A stretch of 41,717 bases of DNA, taken from IMG/VR virus record IMGVR_UViG_3300042691_033319, positions 1 through 41,717 of that record. One strand, 5' to 3'. The DNA is from a virus. This document shows, piece after piece, positions 1 through 7,400 of this stretch; position 1 is the stretch's first letter; each line of letters starts with the position of its first letter. A program made the position numbers and the translations under genes. Under the pieces are notes generated by a model. That model saw only the letters and a program-made list of their open reading frames with translations, ran no database searches and had not been told where the DNA came from.

Positions 1-935
1 GTGGTTTTGGAGGTATATCCTTTGGTGTAAGAGGTATTTCCGACCCTACTTGGGTGGGTTATGGGAAACCAAATGATAGTTTTGTCTACTCCACAGTTCG
101 TTCTAACGGTTTAAACATAATGAGCGCACCTGGCATAGGAACTGAAGATTATATTAGATTTTATGCAGGAAATGATGCTGATGGTACTATACCTGACATG
201 TACATTCAAGGTACTGGTACTACAAGAGGCTTTATTGGTATGGGTACTGAAAATCCTTTAGTTAAACTACATGTGAGTGGTGATACAATAGTTTCAGATG
301 GTTTAACTGCGGACACATTAAATATTTCTTCAACACCTAACACAGATACACAACTTAATACAGAATATTTAACAAGAAATAGTTTAACGGGTGAAGTAAA
401 AATTAAACAAATTCCAGGGCCTACTGTTTATGGGTTATTTGCACAAACAGGTAATAGTGTAACAGTTTCAGGAACAACAGGTGAGACATCTATTATAGGT
501 TCAGGAATTGGCACTCTATCCGTACCTGCTAACGGTTTTTCGGTAGGTGATTCATTTGCAATAAAAATATCAGGCGATATTGGTGCAAATAATGGTTCTA
601 CGTTGACATTAAGAGTAAAATCAGGAAGTGTTGTTTTTGGTCAGGTAGGCCCTATATCAATGCCAAATGTAACTTCATCTCACTTTAGTTTTGATATTAA
701 CTTTACCATAAGAGCGACAGGTACAACAGGAAATGCCTCAATATTGTCTTCAGGATATTTTATTTTTACTCAAAATGCGTCTAACAGTTTTGAGGGAGAT
801 AACTTCAGTACATTGAACAATACTACGTTTAATACAACTGTTCCTAATACTTTATCAATAACTGCTCAATTTAATAGTACTAATGCCGATAATTTTATTT
901 TCACGGAACTTTTGGTTTTGAATAAAATATTCTAA
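1..935 (+). CDS. Tail-fibre protein, C-terminal part (5' end outside window)
   Basis: The frame is open from base 3 with no stop, so the gene begins upstream of the window; the GTG at 54 is an internal codon, not a convincing start. About 311 residues are visible. The sequence is Gly/Ser/Thr/Asn-rich and beta-strand-like, with almost no charged helices. It contains the phrase 'GMGTENPLVKLHVSGDT', the motif often seen just before the C-terminal part of phage tail fibres and of Bacteroidota surface proteins that end in a chaperone domain. No S74 intramolecular chaperone follows; instead there is a roughly 170-residue beta-rich domain ending 'ELLVLNKIF'. It is probably a structural fibre or spike exposed on the virion. 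It lies first in the plus-strand fibre group and converges, with one base between stop codons, on a small minus-strand gene. The family assignment is inferred from composition and context; no catalytic residues are seen. Confidence 0.6.
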   Translation, partial: GFGGISFGVRGISDPTWVGYGKPNDSFVYSTVRSNGLNIMSAPGIGTEDYIRFYAGNDADGTIPDMYIQGTGTTRGFIGMGTENPLVKLHVSGDTIVSDGLTADTLNISSTPNTDTQLNTEYLTRNSLTGEVKIKQIPGPTVYGLFAQTGNSVTVSGTTGETSIIGSGIGTLSVPANGFSVGDSFAIKISGDIGANNGSTLTLRVKSGSVVFGQVGPISMPNVTSSHFSFDINFTIRATGTTGNASILSSGYFIFTQNASNSFEGDNFSTLNNTTFNTTVPNTLSITAQFNSTNADNFIFTELLVLNKIF

Positions 936-936
936 A

Positions 937-1119
937 TTATTTTTTTTCTTCGGGATTGGTTTTACCTATATCCCCGTATAACTTCATAAGTCTACGAGTT
1001 TCTTTTAGATTTTTCTCTAATCTATCTAACTCTCTTTCACTAACCCCTTTTTCTGCCGCAATGTCATAAGCCCTTTGCGACTCTTCTACTAACTTGTGTA
1101 TTGTTTTGAGTAATTTCAT
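937..1119 (-). CDS. Small charged helical protein of unknown function
   Basis: This 60-residue protein is rich in Lys, Glu, Arg and Leu and has no Pro until its last few residues; residues about 5-52 read as one amphipathic or coiled-coil helix. No family is recognised. It is the only minus-strand gene in the first 10.6 kb and lies between a fibre gene and a glycosyltransferase. Support for reality: it starts with ATG, has a phage-like composition unlike an antisense shadow, fills a gap that would otherwise be non-coding, and its ATG is preceded at exactly four bases by the TATTTATA element found before several other genes here. There is no Shine-Dalgarno sequence. It could be a small regulator or a virion accessory protein; the sequence does not decide. 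Confidence 0.6.
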   Translation of the reverse strand: MKLLKTIHKLVEESQRAYDIAAEKGVSERELDRLEKNLKETRRLMKLYGDIGKTNPEEKK

Positions 1120-1123
1120 ATAC

Positions 1124-1131
1124 TATAAATA
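1124..1131 (-). promoter_or_regulatory. TATTTATA element 4 nt before ATG
   Basis: An exact TATTTATA on the minus strand sits with four bases (GTAT) between it and the ATG at 1119. It is one member of the recurring start-site element described in the findings. Read on the plus strand the same bases are TATAAATA, the T4 late-promoter core, so an alternative is a plus-strand promoter for the glycosyltransferase gene starting at 1191. Confidence 0.45.
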
Positions 1132-1190
1132 TGTCCATAATTAGAGTTTATTAAGTTTAATCATGGTTTATATTTATTTTCAAATACCAT

Positions 1191-2171
1191 ATGGAAAGAG
1201 AATTAATTTTTGTAACCGCTCAGCCTGATGTCCCATATTTTCATTGGCAAGTAAAAGTTTATGTACATAATTTTATCGAAAAAGGAATAAATCCAGAACA
1301 AATTCATGTTTTATTTGCAATGGTTCAAGGTAACCGTGAACCATCAAAAGGGTCTTTAGAATTAAAATCATTAGGTATAAATGTTCACCACTATTTGGAC
1401 GAAAGGATTTCTAAAATTTATATTCCAAGTATTAAACCTTTTTTAATTTACAAATGGTTAGAACAGTTTCCAAAATATGGTGATTGTTTTTTCTTGCATG
1501 ATGCTGATATCATTTTCAGAGAATTACCTGATTTCAATAAATTAATACAAGATGAAATTATTTATCTTTCTGATACCATAGGATATATTGGTTACAACTA
1601 TATAATGGATTGTTGTTTACGTTATGAGAAACAACATCCTTCTTCCGTAAAAGGTCAGTTATTAACTGAAATGGCTCAAGTTGTTAATATCGATACCGAA
1701 ACAATAAAGAATAATCAAAATAATTCAGGTGGTGGTCAATATATTATAAAAGGAACTAATAGTGAGGTTTGGGAAAAAATCTATTTAGATTGCACTCCAC
1801 TATATAATCAAATGTTAGACTATCAACAAAGATTTCCAATTCATCCTGGCGAAATTCAATTTTGGACTGCCGAAATGTGGTCTTTATTATGGAATTTGTG
1901 GCGTTTCGGATTTGAAACTAAAATAGTTGATGATTTGAACTTTTCTTGGGCAACAGATAACTTAGAAATATACAACCAAAGACCAATTTTACATATGGCG
2001 GGAGTTACTGAAAATTTAAGAAATACCAAATTTTTTAAAGGAGATTATATTAATGTTAACCCATTAGATAAATTAAAAGAAGATATCGATTTTTTTAATT
2101 ATATCGATTCTGAAAGTTCGACCACAGAATACGTAAACGTAATGAAAAGTATAATCAAAAATAGTAAGTAA
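1191..2171 (+). CDS. GT-A-like glycosyltransferase (HPAT/SERGT-like appearance)
   Basis: A 326-residue soluble protein with no signal peptide or membrane segment. It opens with a strand-like 'ELIFVTAQPDVPYFHWQ' start and carries a DxD-type metal/nucleotide-sugar motif 'FLHDADIIF' (D104-A105-D106). Further motifs are 'GGGQYIIKG' (about 180-188), 'EIQFWTAEMW' (221-230) and a late histidine in 'ILHMAG' (H268). This order (N-terminal strand, DxD, acceptor-side Gly/aromatic segment, E-x-x-W, late His) is that of retaining GT-A enzymes. The overall look recalls the plant hydroxyproline O-arabinosyltransferase / peptidyl-serine galactosyltransferase group; that resemblance is from memory and needs a profile search. 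It is encoded between fibre genes whose proteins carry long Pro-Thr and poly-Thr linkers, so a virion-protein acceptor is plausible, although the host surface or phage DNA are other possible acceptors. Confidence 0.6.
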   Translation: MERELIFVTAQPDVPYFHWQVKVYVHNFIEKGINPEQIHVLFAMVQGNREPSKGSLELKSLGINVHHYLDERISKIYIPSIKPFLIYKWLEQFPKYGDCFFLHDADIIFRELPDFNKLIQDEIIYLSDTIGYIGYNYIMDCCLRYEKQHPSSVKGQLLTEMAQVVNIDTETIKNNQNNSGGGQYIIKGTNSEVWEKIYLDCTPLYNQMLDYQQRFPIHPGEIQFWTAEMWSLLWNLWRFGFETKIVDDLNFSWATDNLEIYNQRPILHMAGVTENLRNTKFFKGDYINVNPLDKLKEDIDFFNYIDSESSTTEYVNVMKSIIKNSK

Positions 2172-2174
2172 ATG

Positions 2175-2182
2175 TATTTATA
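2175..2182 (+). promoter_or_regulatory. TATTTATA element 4 nt before ATG
   Basis: An exact TATTTATA lies four bases (TTAA) before the ATG at 2187. It occupies almost all of the 15-base gap after the glycosyltransferase gene, in the place where a Shine-Dalgarno sequence would be expected, and none is present. Confidence 0.5.
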
Positions 2183-2186
2183 TTAA

Positions 2187-4415
2187 ATGGCTTGTACTTC
2201 TTATTTAGTAAATATTAATTCTTCACCTTTTGCACCAACATATTCATTTGTTGATTGCTATGGTCAAACTATAACTTTATCAGGTTATTCTTTATTTGAT
2301 AATTTTATTATAAATGCAGACAGTGGTACTCCACCTCCAAGTGCTTTGGGTTTGGTCATAAAAACTCAGGACGGAGAAATTTTTAAATACGATGTTCTCG
2401 ATTGTTGTTACCAGTTTGGTGGGAACATGTATATTAAATCAAATGCAGTACCGACATACACATTCTCGGTTGAAGAAGTATATTACTCAAATGGAGTGGT
2501 TATTACAGGTCAAGGTACTAAATGTATGTCATATGGTAGTGGTGTATCATTTGGTTTTACTGAGGCAATTAGTGCCCTTAAATATTTGAAATTTATCTTT
2601 GATAATTGTGAATCGTGTCTTATAAAATTTCCATGTAACACAGAATATTTTTTATCTTGTTGTTCACCTTGTAATTTATTTAATGTTAAACCTAACTATT
2701 GTTTTGTTGGTACTCAAGGTGATATTAGTGGAGGACCTACAGTAGATAACATTACATATCCCTTAACAATAAGTGGGGTATTTAGTGGTGTGTGTCATAC
2801 TCAACTCGATAAACCAATTTTATCGGGTTACAACATGTATGATGTTGTTACTTATAATACAACATTTTATAACATATCAGTTGACAACCAATACGAGTTT
2901 TGTATTGATTGTGTTAATGACCACCCTTGTGAAATTCCTGAACCTTCTCCAACACCTACACCTACATTAACACCTACACCTACATTAACACCAACACCTA
3001 CTAAAAAACCAATTCCAACCCCTAAAGTTTTTGACTTTGTCAATGAATGTGCGGTAATTACTTTATTCCCAATGGGGGTTGATTGTACAGTGGTACATCC
3101 ATCACCTGAAGGTACTGATGGTGTTGCATCCTTAATAATTTCAGGGGGTACTCCTCCTTATACAATAGTTTGGGACAACGGTAACGTTTCCCCTGTTATA
3201 TATAATTTAGTTGCAGGTTCTTACGGAGCGACTATCACTGATTTTTACGGAGATTTTACCGCAAGAACAACTTGTGTTTTAACAGGTTCAACCCCGACTC
3301 CAAGCCCAACGCCTACACCAACACCTACCACTCCTTACGTTGAGTATGTCATGTGTATGGAAACAAGACTTTTAAAGGGTGATGCTTATAATATAAGTAA
3401 AACAACTTACTATCCTGATGTTTTATTCAATAGTAGACCTTCTTGGATTAGTGGTGATTCAACTAAAAAAATTGTTTGGGATATTTCAGTAACACCCAAT
3501 AGATGGATTGTATCAGCAACAACACCAACTACCTATATTATAACAAATTCAAATCCAACATACCCACCGATTTACGGAGGATGGTTTGTTATTGGTGGAG
3601 GTTCAACAGGAAGTGCAACTGTTTTTTCAGGAGCTTGCGAAGGTCAACCACAATTATTAAATAAAAAATCTATCATGATTGAAGAAATACAACCCTTAAC
3701 TATAAATGTTAGTAAAAATGATACAATATGTGGTTGTGACGGTGGTATAACTATATTAGCCAATGGTGGTAATCCACCTTATTCGTATTCTATTGACTCA
3801 GGGCTAACATATAAAAAATTCCCAATATTTAACGATTTATGTTCAGGAATATATACAGTTAAAGCTTTAGACAGTAGAAGAAATGAAATTAGTACATCAG
3901 TAACTTTACCATTACCTACCAGTCCAAAAACTTACACAGTAAGTCTTAAAACAACAAATAAAACAAGTAGACTTGGTAGTTTAGAAAAAACTGTAGAATA
4001 TTTTACAAAAGTTAGTGTATTCCCTGAATTACCTGATGATGTAACAATAACTTTTGATTTACATCATACTAATATTTCTAAATCATCACCAAAAGAAGAT
4101 TCTTCAACTGTTGAATCGGAATCTATTTTAGATATCGATGGTAGGACTATTAGACCAGAATCAAATACTGAATCAAGTTCAAAAACACTTAGTACTTTAG
4201 TTGGTTGTCAATTAGATACTCTTTTTATCAATTCAGTTTCAGAATCATGGAATTCAATAACAATATCAAATAAAACAGAACTTTTATTAACAACAATAAC
4301 CAAAACCTATAAAAATGAAGATAATGATTGTTATGTCGGTTTAAGTGACGATACATATCAAATAACAAATCTTTCAATAAAAGGTTGTTATTGTTGTAAT
4401 GTAATTACTTCATAA
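2187..4415 (+). CDS. Modular fibre/adhesin with SprB-type repeats and Pro-Thr linkers
   Basis: A 742-residue Cys- and Thr-rich protein. The N-terminal ~245 residues form a beta-rich domain with many cysteines ('CCSPCNLFNVKPNYC'). A Pro-Thr linker follows (about 250-280), then a SprB-type repeat (about 305-368) with the hallmark 'GGTPPYTIVWDNG', 'LVAGSYGATITD' and a closing Cys. A second PTPTP linker (about 368-383) leads to a separate ~115-residue domain. A second SprB-like unit follows (about 505-572, 'GGNPPYSYSIDSG', 'LCSGIYTVKALD'). The C-terminal ~170 residues are Ser/Thr-rich and end in 'GCYCC'. SprB repeats are known from the SprB gliding adhesin of Flavobacterium. Role inferred: virion-exposed host-binding fibre. 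It is encoded between the glycosyltransferase and a larger fibre of the same style. There is no Shine-Dalgarno; the start is supported by the TATTTATA element. The function is inferred from domain type, not proven. Confidence 0.7.
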   Translation: MACTSYLVNINSSPFAPTYSFVDCYGQTITLSGYSLFDNFIINADSGTPPPSALGLVIKTQDGEIFKYDVLDCCYQFGGNMYIKSNAVPTYTFSVEEVYYSNGVVITGQGTKCMSYGSGVSFGFTEAISALKYLKFIFDNCESCLIKFPCNTEYFLSCCSPCNLFNVKPNYCFVGTQGDISGGPTVDNITYPLTISGVFSGVCHTQLDKPILSGYNMYDVVTYNTTFYNISVDNQYEFCIDCVNDHPCEIPEPSPTPTPTLTPTPTLTPTPTKKPIPTPKVFDFVNECAVITLFPMGVDCTVVHPSPEGTDGVASLIISGGTPPYTIVWDNGNVSPVIYNLVAGSYGATITDFYGDFTARTTCVLTGSTPTPSPTPTPTPTTPYVEYVMCMETRLLKGDAYNISKTTYYPDVLFNSRPSWISGDSTKKIVWDISVTPNRWIVSATTPTTYIITNSNPTYPPIYGGWFVIGGGSTGSATVFSGACEGQPQLLNKKSIMIEEIQPLTINVSKNDTICGCDGGITILANGGNPPYSYSIDSGLTYKKFPIFNDLCSGIYTVKALDSRRNEISTSVTLPLPTSPKTYTVSLKTTNKTSRLGSLEKTVEYFTKVSVFPELPDDVTITFDLHHTNISKSSPKEDSSTVESESILDIDGRTIRPESNTESSSKTLSTLVGCQLDTLFINSVSESWNSITISNKTELLLTTITKTYKNEDNDCYVGLSDDTYQITNLSIKGCYCCNVITS
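2938..3023 (+). repeat. Pro-Thr linker-coding low-complexity tract
   Basis: Short CCWACACCTACA-like triplet repeats encode a (PT)n/(LTPTPT) linker between the N-terminal Cys-rich domain and the first SprB-type repeat. The same kind of tract recurs in three other genes of the window. Confidence 0.8.
3287..3335 (+). repeat. Second Pro-Thr linker-coding tract
   Basis: Encodes a run of alternating Pro with Thr or Ser directly after the first SprB-type repeat, so that this repeat is bracketed by two linkers. Confidence 0.75.
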
Positions 4416-4429
4416 AAATGAACAACACA

Positions 4430-4437
4430 TATTTATA
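4430..4437 (+). promoter_or_regulatory. TATTTATA element 4 nt before ATG
   Basis: An exact TATTTATA is separated by four bases (ATCG) from the ATG at 4442, in the 26-base gap between two fibre genes. No Shine-Dalgarno sequence is present. Confidence 0.5.
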
Positions 4438-4441
4438 ATCG

Positions 4442-7400
4442 ATGGGATACATAATTAAAAATACATCAGGATTAGTTAATACAAGATTAACGGACACTGG
4501 AAGATTAAAATTATCACAAGGTAATTTTAATATTTCCTATTTTCAAATTGGGGATAGTGAAGTTTCGTATAACACATTGCCTTCAACTTATAACCAATTT
4601 GAGACTTTCGTTTTAGAGCCGAGTTTTAACGCTCAAAATTCAGCAGGAGCTCCTCAATCTAACAAAGAAAATGTTAAATATCCTTATTATGTAGACGGAT
4701 TTACAGGTAATACTTATGGTATTCCATTTATGGATTCAATTATTAGTCCTGTATATAATAGAGCGGTTATGAGAGGTTTCTTTACAGGAAATACTAGTGA
4801 AGAACCTATTAATTGGAGTGCGTTAACTAATAACCAATACGCAGTAAACTCAAATTATGTAATCCAAATGAACCAACTTACAGGTTCTAATAAAATTGAA
4901 TTACAATATGATGAATGTAATGGTAATAGTGTAAGAGGCCCTATGGTTGGTGATATTATCACTATTTTTTATGACGGAAGAGGACTGGAAGATTGTAATT
5001 GTTCAAATGTACCCATTCCAAGCCCTACTCCAACACCTACACCAAGTTCAACTCCCGCTCCTTGCTGGGAAAATGGATTTGTTGCTAACGTTTATCAAGA
5101 AGTCCAAATAAACCCTGGTGATTACCTTAAAATACCTTTTGAAAAAACGGGTACTATAATAAATGGTAAACCATATTATTCTTCATATTCATTTGGTTTT
5201 ACTATTTATTGGGACGGGGTTCAATGGGTAATATATTCTTTATTTGCTAATACAACATTCCCTTTAGGTTCTACTCCTTTAGGTGAATTCGCTTTCGATT
5301 TTGGAGAAAATTTAACTACAGGATTTACTGAGTGTGGTTCTAGTTGTATAATTTGTGTTAACAAGTGTGCGGATAAATTTTGTGAACAGAATCTTTATTT
5401 TGAATCATTTTTAAGTGGAAACACTGTTTATTCACCATATGACGAGTCTGAATTAGTAATTATTTATTCTTCTGAAACTCAAAGTTGGGTTTTATTTGAA
5501 CCTTCAACTGAAATGATAAATGGGGAACTAACGGGATTAACATCAAATGATTGTCCTATTGGTCAATTTATTCCAACATTTCCACTTACATCACTTGAAA
5601 CATCAGAAGGTTACTGCCCATCTCAAACTTGTGACTGTATTAGATTTACTTCACAAGATAGTGGTGCAACAATTAATTATTTTGATTGTGATGGTGTTGT
5701 ACAAAATATACAACTTGGGGCAGTACCTGTTACCGCTTGTGTTTTTGACAATCAATATCTGATTGTTTCAGGTTCATCAAGTGTCGATTATTGTTGTGCG
5801 ACAACAGTATTTTCTACAAACAAATCAACTTGCGTATTAACATATAAAAATTGTGATGGTCAAATAATCGATTTAACTATTCCAGGTTTTAACTCTTACA
5901 CTGACTGTATTGATACATCATTTACACCAATATTTGACACTGAATGTTTATCGGCAACAATTTCAGATTCTTGTTTACAATGTGGAACTCAACCAACAAC
6001 TTATAAATCACAAGTAACAATCGAAGTAAAATCAAATACAGACCCTTGTGCGTCTCCAACACCTACACCAACACCATCGGCAACTTTTTGTCCAACACCT
6101 ACTCCAAGTAAAGCATGCCCCCCACCTCCACCACCTGATTGTGTTGTGGATACTAGAAGTTGTTATCCTATATTAACTTATAGAATTACAGATGTTTGTT
6201 TTAACACAATTACATTAGATAGACCAACGCCAGACTTTTCATTCTTGTTAGGTCCTTGTTACGCGAGAACTATTATCTACCCACCTTCAATGGTTTCTTT
6301 CTATGATAGTTATACTCCAAGACCTCATTGGAATGATAATGTAATTAACTTCGAGTCAGTTTGTTATACAGATGAGTTTGATGTTAAAATTTGGAATATG
6401 AATATTCCATGGTCTGAAAATCCTGCAGGTCTTAACTCAGCAATAAGTAAGGATTATACTCAGTTTGGTTCTATCCAATACTTAGGTACTAAAGAATATT
6501 TGGGGTACGCTTCAAGTAGTGGTCAAACTGATACTGATTCTGTTTACTACTTCAACTCTTTTGGTGATAAGATTATTGTAACACCTGAAGAACAAAAAGC
6601 AATTGCAATTATTCACTATACTAATCAAACAGTAGATTTTTTCTATGGTGAGAAATTTGCTTTAGAACCATTTGAAAACGTTGATGACACAACAGGTCAA
6701 GCAAGAAACTTTAAACTACATATTCCATGGTTGATGTGGCATAAAAATCCTGATTGTTGTCATGGTCAAACATTTTGGGTTGACCCTCCAGGATTTGATG
6801 AACTTGAATTATTTAAGGTTCATTACATTCAATCTAAGAAGAATGTTGACATGAATAACCCAGGTATTAGATACTACCATCTATGGGATAATAATCCAAA
6901 TGTTAACGGATATCCTAATAGAGTCGGTAAAGTATTTCCTGATGCTAAAATTATAATCGTTGATGATGAGGAGCTAATTGCTGCAATGTCTTATAAATCA
7001 AATAGGAATTGGACTCTTCCCGCACCAAGATTATCTTTAATCACTCCAAATACATGTGGAACTGATATTAATTCTGCAGTGGGTATTTTAACAGGTGAAT
7101 CAGAAACATTATATGTCACATATAGATTAACAAATACAAACGTATTTACAAACTCATTACATAACAATTATTACTCCGTAATTCAAGGACCTAATCTTTG
7201 TTTGCCGTTCTCATCTCAAAATGTCGCGGTTAGATTTGGTGGTGAGTTTAATTGTTTAAACCAACCTTCTCCATACGTTCCTACCACAACAACTACAACA
7301 TTTAACCCTTACACAACAACTACAACATTTAACCCGTCAACTACCACAACAACTACTTCTGAACAAATATGTGGAAAATGTTATCAAATTATTAGAGATG

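Noticed and set aside
919-945. Weak hairpin GAATA/TATTC followed by a T run, a possible terminator between convergent genes
   Set aside because: The stem has only five A/T-rich pairs and is separated from the T run; too weak to support.
1124-1131. T4-type late promoter TATAAATA on the plus strand for the glycosyltransferase gene
   Set aside because: The same bases are an exact TATTTATA four bases before a minus-strand ATG, as at other genes. The T4 orientation is not repeated before other plus-strand genes, so I do not call it a T4 late promoter.
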